The translations under genes and the position numbers were made by a program. A stretch of DNA of 64,000 bases from Tepidibacillus_B infernus (GTDB taxonomy: Bacteria > Bacillota > Bacilli > Tepidibacillales > Tepidibacillaceae), in contig NZ_JBLWFI010000001.1 of the NCBI RefSeq assembly GCF_048898065.1, positions 1,116,001-1,180,000 on the forward strand, in the 5' to 3' direction. Numbering within the stretch: the first letter of the stretch is position 1; each line of letters opens with the position of its first letter. Below are positions 1 to 7,943 of the stretch, one piece after another. The notes under the pieces were generated by a model. It made no database searches, was not told the origin of the DNA, and worked only from the letters and a program-made list of their open reading frames with translations.

Positions 1-1716
1 AGCAACGCTGGTAGATAGGGAAGAATTGAACCAACCACGATATTGGTCAGAGCCTTCTAAATAAAGATCGGCTGGTCTTCGTAATTCTTCTCTTGCTTCT
101 AAAACACCTTCATGGCTTGAACCAGAGTCAAACCATACATCCATAATATCTGTTTCTTTTCTAAAATGAGTTCCCCCACAAGATGGACAAGAAGTGCCTT
201 CTGGTACCAACTCATCCGCCTCTTTGGCAAACCATACATTAGAGCCTTCCATTGCTACTAAATCTGCAACATGGTGAATGGTTTGATCGTTAAGAATCGT
301 TTCTCCACAATCCTTACAATAGAAGATTGGAATCGGTACGCCCCAAATCCGTTGGCGAGATATACACCAATCTCCTCGATCAGCAACCATATTATGCAAC
401 CGTAGTTCTCCCCAATGCGGAACCCATTTCACATTTTTAATTTCTTCTAACATCGTTTGACGAATCGGTTCAATCGACGCAAACCATTGTTCAGTTGCCC
501 GGTAAATCACTGGTTGTTTTGAGCGCCAATCGTGTGGGTATTGGTGTTTAATAAAGCCAAGTTTGAGAAGTTTACCAACTTCAGCTAGCTTTTTTGTCAC
601 CTCTTTATTAGCATCTTCATAGAACAAACCTTCAAAGCCGGGTGCTTCTTTTGTAAATTTCCCTTGGTCATCGATTGGCGATAAGACATCTAAACCATAT
701 TTCTGGCCAACATAAAAGTCATCTTCTCCATGACCAGGTGCAGTATGAACGCATCCTGTTCCAGCCTCTAATGTTACATGCTCACCAAGAATAACAGGTG
801 AGATTCGATCATAAAATGGGTGTTTTGTGACTACCCCTTCTAACTCTTCACCCTTAAATTCCTTAACAATTTCTACATGCTCAAAACCAATTTCTTCTTT
901 CACATGGTCTAATAGTTCTTTAGCCACTAAATATTTTCCAGATTCTACTTTGTATAGGACATAATCAAATTCCGGATGAATAGAAATAGCAAGGTTTGCT
1001 GGTATGGTCCAAGGTGTTGTCGTCCAAATGACAACATTTGAACCCTCTGGAAGTTTACCTTTTCCATCAACGACTTCAAAAGCTACATAAATCGAGGCAG
1101 AACGTTTTTCTTTATATTCAATTTCCGCCTCGGCTAGTGCAGACTCAGAAGAGGGTGACCAATAAACAGGTTTAAGCCCCTTGTAGATGAGTCCCTTTTT
1201 TGCCATTTCGCCAAATACTTTTAATTGTCTTGCTTCATATTCTGGCTTTAGGGTAATATAAGGATTTTCAAAGTCTCCTCTTATACCTAAACGTTTAAAC
1301 TGTCCCTTTTGCTTTTCAACATAAGAAAGAGCATAATCTCGACAACGGTTTCTAAACTCAATCGGTCCAATTTCATGACGGTTAATTTTTTCATTTTTAA
1401 TAATAGCATGCTCGATTGGTAATCCGTGAGTATCCCAACCAGGAACATAAGGTGCATTATAGCCCTGCATGGTTTTAAAACGAACGATGATATCTTTCAA
1501 AATCTTGTTCAGTGCATGGCCAATATGGATATCTCCATTCGCATAAGGAGGACCATCATGAAGAATAAATGTTGGCTTCCCTTTTTTTGATTCCTGCACT
1601 TTTTGATAAATATTGATCTCATCCCACCATTGCTCAATCTCTGGCTCTTTATTTGGAAGATTTCCTCTCATTGGAAAATCTGTTTTTAACAGATTTAATG
1701 TCGTCCCATAATCCAT
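1..1716 (-). CDS. ileS: Isoleucyl-tRNA synthetase, 3' end beyond the window
   Basis: Class I aminoacyl-tRNA synthetase that charges tRNA-Ile in the cytoplasm. The visible 572 codons begin MDYGTTLNLLKTDFPMRGNL and contain the HIGH nucleotide-binding motif in GDIHIGHALNK, followed by the large CP1 editing domain (WTTTPWTIPANLA, then GCVHTAPGHGEDDF) and the start of the second half of the catalytic domain (DVWFDSGSS). The KMSKS loop and anticodon-binding region lie outside the window. The family is usually about 920 residues, so roughly 60 percent is present. The ATG at 1716 follows a long T-box leader, which implies control by uncharged tRNA-Ile. Frame intact as far as seen. Confidence 0.97.
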   Translation of the reverse strand, partial: MDYGTTLNLLKTDFPMRGNLPNKEPEIEQWWDEINIYQKVQESKKGKPTFILHDGPPYANGDIHIGHALNKILKDIIVRFKTMQGYNAPYVPGWDTHGLPIEHAIIKNEKINRHEIGPIEFRNRCRDYALSYVEKQKGQFKRLGIRGDFENPYITLKPEYEARQLKVFGEMAKKGLIYKGLKPVYWSPSSESALAEAEIEYKEKRSASIYVAFEVVDGKGKLPEGSNVVIWTTTPWTIPANLAISIHPEFDYVLYKVESGKYLVAKELLDHVKEEIGFEHVEIVKEFKGEELEGVVTKHPFYDRISPVILGEHVTLEAGTGCVHTAPGHGEDDFYVGQKYGLDVLSPIDDQGKFTKEAPGFEGLFYEDANKEVTKKLAEVGKLLKLGFIKHQYPHDWRSKQPVIYRATEQWFASIEPIRQTMLEEIKNVKWVPHWGELRLHNMVADRGDWCISRQRIWGVPIPIFYCKDCGETILNDQTIHHVADLVAMEGSNVWFAKEADELVPEGTSCPSCGGTHFRKETDIMDVWFDSGSSHEGVLEAREELRRPADLYLEGSDQYRGWFNSSLSTSVA

Positions 1717-1810
1717 TCAACTCACTCCTTCTTACAACTTTTCAGCCCATAAAAGCAACGGCTCACTTAAAAGCCAATTCCAATCCCTTTTATAAGGCTT
1801 CACGAATATG

Positions 1811-1851
1811 AAAAAAAACCTTCTCATCCAAAATCAAGGGACGAGAAGGTT
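1811..1851 (-). terminator. T-box regulated intrinsic terminator
   Basis: Stem AACCTTCTC pairs with GAGAAGGTT (plus coordinates 1817-1825 and 1843-1851) and is followed on the minus strand by eight U residues. One arm overlaps the 3' side of the T-box sequence, as expected for mutually exclusive terminator and antiterminator folds. Confidence 0.92.
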
Positions 1852-2076
1852 ACCCGCGGTACCACCCTAATAGCCTATATAGCCACTTATAAAAGATAAC
1901 GGATTAAACCGACTTTTCTTACTTATTTTACAATGCATTCAGAAAAGTAACTCATGGGTGATATTCAACATAGTCCAAATTACTAGGCTCACACCAACCC
2001 TAGCTCGCTTAAATCTGGGGTCTAGTTGACAGATCCCAATCCTCGTTTCATATTCGTTTCATTTGTTTATTTAATG
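1811..2076 (-). promoter_or_regulatory. T-box riboswitch leader of ileS
   Basis: Between the ileS promoter and its ATG lies a T-box leader. The universally conserved AGGGTGGTACCGCGG element is at 1868..1854 (minus strand). A triplet ATC at 1962..1960 inside GAATATCACC is placed as a specifier codon for isoleucine, which fits the downstream gene. Directly after the T-box sequence is a strong hairpin with a run of U (1851..1811), the antitermination switch. Known family behaviour: uncharged tRNA pairs with specifier and T-box bulge and prevents termination. Confidence 0.95.
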
Positions 2077-2082
2077 ATATGC

Positions 2083-2111
2083 AGTATACCTAATTATTGA
2101 CTCAAAGTCAA
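2083..2111 (-). promoter_or_regulatory. Sigma-A promoter of ileS
   Basis: TTGACT at 2111..2106, a 17-nt spacer and TATACT at 2088..2083, close to the housekeeping consensus. It starts four bases after the divIVA stop codon, so ileS is transcribed as its own unit. Expected start about 2076. Confidence 0.85.
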
Positions 2112-2115
2112 TGGT

Positions 2116-2604
2116 TTATACGCTAACCCGATCCTCTTCTTCAGTTCTCTCAAGCTCTTCCCAGCTTTGAGATTCTAACATCTCAAGCTGTGCTTCTAAA
2201 AGGGTACGGAATCTCGTACGATAAATGGCTGCTCTTTTTTTCAATTCTTCAATTTCTAGGGAAATCGTTCTTGATTTCATTAGAGACTCGTTGATGATAC
2301 GATCTGCATTTTTTTCAGCTTCTTTGACAATCAATTGCGCTTCTTTTTTTGCATTTGCTTTCACTTCTTCAGCTGTTTCTTGCGCTACAATAATCGATTT
2401 ACTTAAGCTTTCTTCAATATTAGAAAAATGGCTAAGTCTTTCATTTAATTGTATTATCTTTTCCTCAAGGTCTTTGTTTTGGCGAATTAAAGCTTCATAA
2501 TCTTTAATCACTTGATCCAAAAATTCATTTACTTCATCTTCATTATACCCACGAAACGCTTTACTAAATTCTTTGTTATGTATGTCCAATGGTGTTAAAG
2601 GCAC
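2116..2604 (-). CDS. divIVA: Division/polarity protein DivIVA
   Basis: Coiled-coil protein that binds negatively curved membrane at division sites and poles. 162 residues from a GTG start at 2604 (VPLTPLDIHNKEF, the typical DivIVA N-terminus). The frame stays open to an ATG at 2634, but GGAGGTG sits exactly upstream of the GTG, so the shorter form is chosen. The N-terminal crescent domain includes FRGYNEDEVNEFLD; the rest is heptad-rich coiled coil from about residue 25 to 140, with an acidic tail. Last gene of the ylm group, as in Bacillus. Confidence 0.95.
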   Translation of the reverse strand: MPLTPLDIHNKEFSKAFRGYNEDEVNEFLDQVIKDYEALIRQNKDLEEKIIQLNERLSHFSNIEESLSKSIIVAQETAEEVKANAKKEAQLIVKEAEKNADRIINESLMKSRTISLEIEELKKRAAIYRTRFRTLLEAQLEMLESQSWEELERTEEEDRVSV

Positions 2605-2674
2605 CAAAAACACCTCCAAATCATATTTTGTCATACTTATTTCGACATAGAATCCAAAAATCCTGCAATTTTTT

Positions 2675-3457
2675 TTAGCTCCATCGACCTATTTTTACAC
2701 GGATACGGCCTTTTTTGGTGATTCCTTCGTCCTCTAAAAACTTAAAGCGACCAAATCCATTTAAAGAAACGATATCACCTACTTGAAGCTTATAATCGGT
2801 TTGATCAATGATTTGCCAATTTACTTTTAAATGTTTCCCTTTAATCCATTCAGATATTTTTGTCCGAGACAGTCGAAAAACATCACTCGATATCGCATCA
2901 ACTCGTAGCGAAGAAACGGTCAAAAACATTTCCTCAATCTGTTGAATTGGGGGTTTTACATTTTCTCTAGCGATTTCCTCAAGTCGAACAGAAACCCTTC
3001 CTACATGAGTAAGCTGCATTCTGATATAATCAGCAACTTCACTAGCAACAATGTATTGTTTATCCGTATCTGAAACAAGGATATCTCCAAATTTTTCACG
3101 TTTTATTCCAATATTCAAAAGCGCACCCATGTAATCTCTATGAGTTAATGTTGTAAATTTATTCTCCCCAATCACTTTAAAAAAGGTTAGCCCCATTACC
3201 TTAGGATCATAGGAAAAATAATAGGGTGCAATCAGTACTCTACCTCTTTCAGCTTCAGCATATCCCCCATCAAAAAACATCGTCAGATCCATAGAAGAAT
3301 TGACGATGTTTTGAATGATTTGCTTTTGCCTAGGGTCAACAAAATCAGTCCGGATAGAAGTATGAGTCTTCTCTGCTCGCTCTACCCATTCAATCACCCG
3401 TTCTACAAAAGGCTGCTCTTCTTTACGATAATGATGCATAATATGATCATGTGACAT
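2675..3457 (-). CDS. ylmH: S4-domain RNA-binding protein YlmH
   Basis: 260 residues. The C-terminal S4 RNA-binding domain is recognisable at about 185-245 (RVDAISSDVFRLSRTKISE then GDIVSLNGFGRFKF). The N-terminal two thirds form the YlmH-specific domain. Members of this family bind ribosomes or ribosomal RNA and sit next to cell-division genes across Bacillota; the link to ribosome rescue or quality control is family knowledge, not visible here. Lies between ylmG and divIVA on the same strand with short gaps, so probably co-transcribed. ATG start. Confidence 0.93.
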   Translation of the reverse strand: MSHDHIMHHYRKEEQPFVERVIEWVERAEKTHTSIRTDFVDPRQKQIIQNIVNSSMDLTMFFDGGYAEAERGRVLIAPYYFSYDPKVMGLTFFKVIGENKFTTLTHRDYMGALLNIGIKREKFGDILVSDTDKQYIVASEVADYIRMQLTHVGRVSVRLEEIARENVKPPIQQIEEMFLTVSSLRVDAISSDVFRLSRTKISEWIKGKHLKVNWQIIDQTDYKLQVGDIVSLNGFGRFKFLEDEGITKKGRIRVKIGRWS

Positions 3458-3493
3458 GTAAGTTCCCCCAAAGATGATTACTTTACAAATGCT

Positions 3494-3760
3494 TTATAAG
3501 AATAAAAATCTTAAAACAGTTTTTAGCCCTTCTCGGATAAAATCAAGTGCGAAAAAGGCAACGATTGGTGAAATATCAATCATCCCAATAGGTGGGATAA
3601 TTTTTCTAAAGGGTCGTAAATAAGGTTCGACAAGTTTACCTAATAGTTCTCCTACAGGCGTTTCTCTCATTTGCGGAACCCATGACATCAAAATATAGGC
3701 AAAAATAAGCCAAAAATAGATTTGAAAGATTGTATCTACGATTGAAATAATAGAGTACAT
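3494..3760 (-). CDS. ylmG: YggT-family small membrane protein YlmG
   Basis: 88 residues with two hydrophobic segments (about 6-28 and 63-85) separated by a short loop containing EPYLRPFRKIIPPIGMIDISPI, the signature of the YggT/YlmG family. Probable membrane protein linked to division or envelope function; the biochemical role is not established. Starts three bases after the sepF stop, so it is almost certainly co-transcribed with it. Confidence 0.93.
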   Translation of the reverse strand: MYSIISIVDTIFQIYFWLIFAYILMSWVPQMRETPVGELLGKLVEPYLRPFRKIIPPIGMIDISPIVAFFALDFIREGLKTVLRFLFL

Positions 3761-3763
3761 TTG

Positions 3764-4168
3764 TTATTCATCCTCCTGAAGAATTTCAGTAATCGCTCCT
3801 TCAATATCAATATTTTCTGGAGTGCATAAAAAGATACTTGTACCAATTTTTTTGATGTCACCATTCAAAGCATAGACACAACCACTTAAAAAATCTACTA
3901 CTCTTCTCGCTTGATCTGGTGAAAGTCGTTGTAAATTAACAATAATCGGGCGATGAGACCGTAAATGATCAGCAATCTCCTGTGCTTCCTCATAGGATCT
4001 AGGTTCAGCTAAAACCATTTTTACATTTTTCTGAGTATGTAAGCTTACGACATTATTATTTTTGTTTCTTCGACTTAAAAAAACCTCATCTTCAGATTCT
4101 TGACCTTCTATCTCTTCTACAACCTCTTCATCCTGAAGGCCCAAAAAACCCATGATTTTCCCCATCAT
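3764..4168 (-). CDS. sepF: Cell division protein SepF
   Basis: 134 residues. SepF polymerises into rings, anchors FtsZ to the membrane through an N-terminal amphipathic helix (MGKIMGFLGL) and is needed for proper septum formation. The C-terminal globular domain (DUF552) spans about 48-130, including YEEAQEIADHLRSHRPIIVN and VDFLSGCVYALNGDIKKIG. The middle is acidic and variable, as is usual. GGAGG lies before the first of two adjacent ATG codons. Neighbours ylmE and ylmG on the same strand match the Bacillus ylm order. Confidence 0.95.
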   Translation of the reverse strand: MMGKIMGFLGLQDEEVVEEIEGQESEDEVFLSRRNKNNNVVSLHTQKNVKMVLAEPRSYEEAQEIADHLRSHRPIIVNLQRLSPDQARRVVDFLSGCVYALNGDIKKIGTSIFLCTPENIDIEGAITEILQEDE

Positions 4169-4192
4169 TTTTTCATTCCTCCATTCAAATGT

Positions 4193-4879
4193 TTATACTT
4201 CTCCTTTAAAAAGAACTGTACCTAGACGAATAAATGTTGCCCCTTCTTCGATGGCAACCTCAAAATCGTTGGACATACCCATTGATAATTCATGAATTGT
4301 GTATCCTAGAATGCCATTATCATTAATCTCATCTCTTAATTCCCTTAATCGACGAAAAATAGGCCTTATTACCTCTTTTTCTTCAACAAAGGGAGCCATT
4401 GTCATTAAACCAACAATGCGAATAGAATCTAATAAACGAACTTTTTCTACAAATTCAAGCAATTCTTCTGGTGCTAAACCAGATTTAGTCGTTTCTCCAG
4501 AAATATTCACTTGAATAAAGGCTTGTACTTTTAGATTTTGTAATTTTGCCCGCTTATTGATTTCTTGAGCCAAGGAAAAACGATCAAGGGAATGAAGGTA
4601 ATCAAATTTTCCAAGTAATTGTTTTACTTTGTTAGTTTGTAAATGCCCGATAAAATGCCATGTACCTTGATCTTTAAGTACTTCATATTTTTTTAGTACC
4701 TGTTGAACTTTATTTTCTGCAATATGGTCTAAACCAAAGTCTAATACTTGTTTGGTTTGATCGATATCTAGATATTTTGTAACTGCAATCAATTGGATCT
4801 CCTTTGGGTCTCTACCACTTCGTTCACAAGCAAACCGTATCCTTTCTTTTACATTCAGTACATTTTCTTTTAATTGCAC
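4193..4879 (-). CDS. ylmE: YggS-family PLP homeostasis protein YlmE
   Basis: 228 residues, single-domain PLP-binding TIM barrel like the N-terminal domain of alanine racemase, but without the second catalytic domain. K35 in IAVTKYLDID is the expected PLP lysine; HFIGHLQTNK, GLMTMAP and ELSMGMSNDFEVAI are family signatures. Family role: controlling free pyridoxal phosphate and amino-acid balance; not an enzyme of known turnover. GTG start, three bases after the pgeF stop, with GGATGAG upstream, so translation may be coupled to pgeF. Confidence 0.95.
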   Translation of the reverse strand: MQLKENVLNVKERIRFACERSGRDPKEIQLIAVTKYLDIDQTKQVLDFGLDHIAENKVQQVLKKYEVLKDQGTWHFIGHLQTNKVKQLLGKFDYLHSLDRFSLAQEINKRAKLQNLKVQAFIQVNISGETTKSGLAPEELLEFVEKVRLLDSIRIVGLMTMAPFVEEKEVIRPIFRRLRELRDEINDNGILGYTIHELSMGMSNDFEVAIEEGATFIRLGTVLFKGEV

Positions 4880-4882
4880 AAC

Positions 4883-5713
4883 TTACTCATCCTTCCTAAG
4901 TCCAATCCAAGCAGCCATACGCCCTGTTTTTCCCTGTTCTTTTCGATGTGAAAAAAATAAATCAACATTGCAATTAGTACACCATGATGAAATTTCGATA
5001 TTTTCCGGCAAAATTCCTGCTTCTAATAGTATTTCTTTATTTATTTTTTTTAAATCTAAATCAAAATGCCCATTTTTCTTGTCGATCACCATTTCTGGTG
5101 GAATAAATTGAAGCGAAGATTGCATTGGATTGATGACTTGATCATTGACTTCATAGCAGCACTGACCAATCGCTGGACCGATCGCAACTTGAATATCATT
5201 GACGTTTGACTGAAAAGAATCTACAAACGTTTGAATCATTTTTTCTGCAATTTTTAGAACCGTTCCTTTCCATCCTGCATGAGCCAATCCTATAATCTGT
5301 TTGATAGGGTCATAAAAATAGATTGGAACACAATCTGCAAAATAAACCGTTAATACGATATCTGGAATATTTGTTACTAGGCCATCTGTATCTTGAATCG
5401 CATCTTCGCGAATTCTCCGTCCTTTTCCCCTCTCAGCAAGGGTAACCACTTTGATATTGTTCCCATGAACCTGTTCAGCTGAAGTCCAAGCATCAAAGGA
5501 AAACCCTAATGCTCTGGCTAGTATCTGGCGATTTGCTACGACATCTGTTGGGTCATCCCCTACATGGAGTGCCAAATTCATAGATTGGTAGTTGCCTTTA
5601 CTTTGACCACCCTGTCTAGTAGAAAAACCTACACTTAGATTAGGATTCTCTTGTTCCCACTTTTTGATCACAAGATAAGGTATCGGTTTGTCTACTTGTA
5701 CAAACGCTTCCAT
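4883..5713 (-). CDS. pgeF: Peptidoglycan editing factor / laccase-domain protein YlmD
   Basis: 276 residues of the YfiH/YlmD multicopper-polyphenol-oxidase-like family. Metal-ligand motifs are present: TSAEQVHGN, VYFADCVPI, LAHAGWKGT and GPAIGQCCYEV. In E. coli the homologue removes wrongly incorporated residues from muropeptide precursors; oxidase or purine nucleoside activities have also been reported for the family. Its position between ylmE and a ylmC-like gene, near the wall-synthesis cluster, fits a peptidoglycan role. ATG preceded by AAGGAG. Confidence 0.92.
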   Translation of the reverse strand: MEAFVQVDKPIPYLVIKKWEQENPNLSVGFSTRQGGQSKGNYQSMNLALHVGDDPTDVVANRQILARALGFSFDAWTSAEQVHGNNIKVVTLAERGKGRRIREDAIQDTDGLVTNIPDIVLTVYFADCVPIYFYDPIKQIIGLAHAGWKGTVLKIAEKMIQTFVDSFQSNVNDIQVAIGPAIGQCCYEVNDQVINPMQSSLQFIPPEMVIDKKNGHFDLDLKKINKEILLEAGILPENIEISSWCTNCNVDLFFSHRKEQGKTGRMAAWIGLRKDE

Positions 5714-5774
5714 ATCAACACTCCTTTTCTCCTATATTATCATAGAATATGGGTCGATTCACCAAATAAAATAA

Positions 5775-5825
5775 CCCACAAAAGTGAAGACTTCCTTCGA
5801 AGCCTATTCATATTACTTTTATGGG
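5775..5825 (-). repeat. Dispersed 50-bp palindromic repeat, family A, copy 1
   Basis: Imperfect inverted repeat with arms CCCACAAAAGTGA and TTACTTTTATGGG around a TTCGAAG core. On the minus strand it closely matches copies at 36789-36838 and 46335-46385. It lies in the 149-bp gap between the ylmC-like gene and pgeF. It could form a long hairpin in DNA or RNA. There is no U-run, so it is not a classical terminator. Confidence 0.75.
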
Positions 5826-5862
5826 ATCCATGAATATTTTAAAAGAAATGCATAATGATATT

Positions 5863-6153
5863 TTAATTTGTTTTTCTAAAAGGGTCATACTCATCCAATT
5901 CAGTTGAACGATAGGATCGATCATCTAATTTCACTAAAATTACATCTAATCCAATTTTTACAATATTTTTCCAAGGAATAATATACTCAGCCCCATTTGC
6001 AAAAAGTCCGAATAATTTTCCTTGACTGGGGACGATCAATGCTTCAACTCGTCCATTTCTTAAGTCTATATCTAAGTCTTGTACCGATCCTAATTTCTTA
6101 CCATCAAATATATTAATGACATCTTTCGTTTGGAACTCTGAAATTTTAATCAT
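5863..6153 (-). CDS. ylmC: PRC-barrel protein, YlmC/YmxH family
   Basis: 96 residues beginning MIKISEFQTKDVINI. The body is one PRC-barrel-like beta domain (KKLGSVQDLDIDLRNGRVEALIV and EYIIPWKNIVKIGLDVILVKL), the YlmC/YmxH family of small proteins found in spore formers. Function unknown. A TTG 15 bases upstream is also in frame, but GGGTGAG lies between it and the ATG, so the ATG at 6153 is preferred. In Bacillus a gene of this family follows sigG and precedes the ylmD-ylmE genes, the same order as here. Confidence 0.85.
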   Translation of the reverse strand: MIKISEFQTKDVINIFDGKKLGSVQDLDIDLRNGRVEALIVPSQGKLFGLFANGAEYIIPWKNIVKIGLDVILVKLDDRSYRSTELDEYDPFRKTN

Positions 6154-6229
6154 TTTCAGCTCACCCAATCTTTTTCTTCTTTCCTAATATATATATGTGA
6201 AGATTGCCAAAAATGTACCATTAAGAAAA

Positions 6230-6266
6230 GGTTTGTATATTCATCTGCTTATGGAATATACAAACC
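6230..6266. repeat. Structured repeat family B, minimal copy
   Basis: GGTTTGTATATTC and GGAATATACAAACC face each other around a 10-bp centre, the shortest member of a family seen again at 31304-31409 and 41076-41231. The stretch just to the right (AAATGACAAGTGGAAGAAA) is also shared with those copies, so the unit extends past the inverted repeat. Confidence 0.75.
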
Positions 6267-6307
6267 TCTAAATGACAAGTGGAAGAAAGTTTCTTATTTT
6301 TTAATAA

Positions 6308-6331
6308 AGGTCAACCTTATCAGATTGACCT
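6308..6331 (-). terminator. Probable terminator of sigG
   Basis: AGGTCAA at 6308-6314 pairs with TTGACCT at 6325-6331. On the minus strand it is followed by a U/A-rich tract (TTTATTAAAAAAT). It lies 17 bp after the sigG stop. The U tract is interrupted, so efficiency is uncertain. Confidence 0.55.
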
Positions 6332-6347
6332 CACTAAGCAAAATGAT

Positions 6348-7127
6348 TTATGTTTTGATATACTTATGCATTTGCTGAATAGCGGCCTTTTCTAACCTTG
6401 ACACTTGGGCCTGAGAAATGCCGATTTCTTCAGCTACTTCCATTTGGGTTTTTCCATCGTAAAACCTCATCGATAAAATCATTTTTTCTCGATCATTAAG
6501 ACGATTTAGCGCTTGTTTTAACGCAATTTCTTCTACCCAATGGATATCCTTATTTTTATCATCACTAATTTGATCCATTACATAGATCGGATCTCCTCCA
6601 TCATGATAAATCGGTTCAAATAAGGATACCGGATCTTGAATTGCATCTAAAGCAAAGACCACGTCTTCTTTTGGCACATTTAATACTTCAGATATTTCAT
6701 AAATTGTTGGCTCAGAAGACTTTTGGGTAGTTAAAGCATCCCTTACTTGAAGTGCCTTGTAAGCAATATCGCGAAGGGAACGTGATACTCGAATTGGATT
6801 ATTATCCCTTAAATAACGTCTAATTTCTCCTATAATCATTGGGACGGCATAGGTGGAGAATTTCACGTTTTGGCTGAGATCAAAGTTATCAATAGCTTTC
6901 ATTAACCCGATACACCCAACCTGAAATAAATCATCTACAAATTCGCCGCGATTATTAAAACGTTGAATGACACTTAAGACAAGGCGTAGGTTTCCATTCA
7001 CCAATGTTTCCCTAGCCGAATGTTCACCCTGTTGCATGGCTTGAAAAAGTTTTCTCATTTCCTCATTTTTCAAAACAGGTAATTTGGATGTATCTACTCC
7101 GCAGATTTCAACTTTACTTCTAGACAA
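6348..7127 (-). CDS. sigG: Sporulation sigma factor SigG
   Basis: 259 residues, the late forespore RNA polymerase sigma factor. N-terminus SRSKVEICGVDTSKLPVLKNEEM is typical of SigG. Region 2 covers NLRLVLSVIQRFNNRGEFVDDLFQVGCIGL and KFSTYAVPMIIGEIRRYLRDN; the region 4 helix-turn-helix is TQMEVAEEIGISQAQVSRLEK near the C-terminus. No pro-sequence, which separates it from SigE upstream. TTG start with AGGAGGGAG before it. A sigma-F-type promoter lies in the short gap behind sigE, so it has its own forespore promoter as well as possible read-through. Confidence 0.97.
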   Translation of the reverse strand: MSRSKVEICGVDTSKLPVLKNEEMRKLFQAMQQGEHSARETLVNGNLRLVLSVIQRFNNRGEFVDDLFQVGCIGLMKAIDNFDLSQNVKFSTYAVPMIIGEIRRYLRDNNPIRVSRSLRDIAYKALQVRDALTTQKSSEPTIYEISEVLNVPKEDVVFALDAIQDPVSLFEPIYHDGGDPIYVMDQISDDKNKDIHWVEEIALKQALNRLNDREKMILSMRFYDGKTQMEVAEEIGISQAQVSRLEKAAIQQMHKYIKT

Positions 7128-7160
7128 GATTCTCCCTCCTATCGGAGTTACGTTACTGTA

Positions 7161-7190
7161 AAGTATCTCCTTAGAGGGAAAAATTTATGC
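7161..7190 (-). promoter_or_regulatory. Sigma-F-type promoter of sigG
   Basis: GCATA at 7190..7186, a 15-nt spacer and GGAGATACTT at 7170..7161. This fits the sigma-F consensus (GYWTA, N15, GGNRANAYTR) at every position except the last base. It starts one base after the sigE stop codon and 34 bases before the sigG start. In B. subtilis sigG is likewise transcribed by sigma-F. Confidence 0.85.
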
Positions 7191-7191
7191 T

Positions 7192-7914
7192 TTAAATCAT
7201 TTTATTAAATTCTTTTCGCAATCGTTTGATAATTCTTTTTTCTAATCTTGATATATAAGATTGAGAAATACCAAGGATATCAGCAACGTCCTTTTGAGTT
7301 TTTTCAATCCCATCATTAAGGCCAAATCGGAGTTCCATAATCACTTTTTCTCGATCATTTAATTTTTCTAATGCTTTCTTTAATAATTTTTTATCAATTT
7401 CATCTTCAATGTTACGAAAAATGGTATCATTTTCTGTTCCTAAAATATCTGAAAGCAATAGTTCATTACCATCCCAATCAATATTTAATGGTTCATCAAA
7501 AGATACTTCAGTTTTCACTTTATTGTTACGTCTTAAGAACATCAAAATTTCATTTTCAATACATCTGGAAGCATAGGTGGCTAATTTGATTTTTTTATCA
7601 ATATCAAATGTGTTTACCGCCTTAATTAGCCCGATCGACCCAATAGAGACTAAATCTTCTATATTTACTCCTGTGTTATCAAATTTTCTTGCAATGTAGA
7701 CAACAAGACGAAGATTTCGTTCGATTAACATCGACTTTACTGCATTATCTCCTGTAGGCAGCTTCTCTAATAGAAGTTCTTCCTCTTCTCTTGTCAAAGG
7801 AGGTGGAAGAGTTTCACTTCCTCCAATATAATAAATCTCCTCTGTTTTCAATCCAAGTAGAAATAATAGACGATACCACAATAAAATCAACTGGATCTTC
7901 CACTTTGCTAACAT
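7192..7914 (-). CDS. sigE: Sporulation sigma factor SigE (pro-sigma-E)
   Basis: 240 residues. The hydrophobic N-terminal pro-sequence (MLAKWKIQLILLWYRLLFLLG, followed by KTEEIYYIGG) is the part cut off by SpoIIGA to activate sigma-E in the mother cell. Core regions include RNLRLVVYIARKFDNTGVN and IEDLVSIGSIGLIKAVNTFD (region 2), and TQKDVADILGISQSYISRLEK (region 4 helix-turn-helix). AAGGGGGT precedes the ATG. Forms the spoIIG operon with spoIIGA 29 bp upstream. Confidence 0.98.
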   Translation of the reverse strand: MLAKWKIQLILLWYRLLFLLGLKTEEIYYIGGSETLPPPLTREEEELLLEKLPTGDNAVKSMLIERNLRLVVYIARKFDNTGVNIEDLVSIGSIGLIKAVNTFDIDKKIKLATYASRCIENEILMFLRRNNKVKTEVSFDEPLNIDWDGNELLLSDILGTENDTIFRNIEDEIDKKLLKKALEKLNDREKVIMELRFGLNDGIEKTQKDVADILGISQSYISRLEKRIIKRLRKEFNKMI

Positions 7915-7943
7915 ATGAGACCCCCTTGAACAATGAATTAGGA

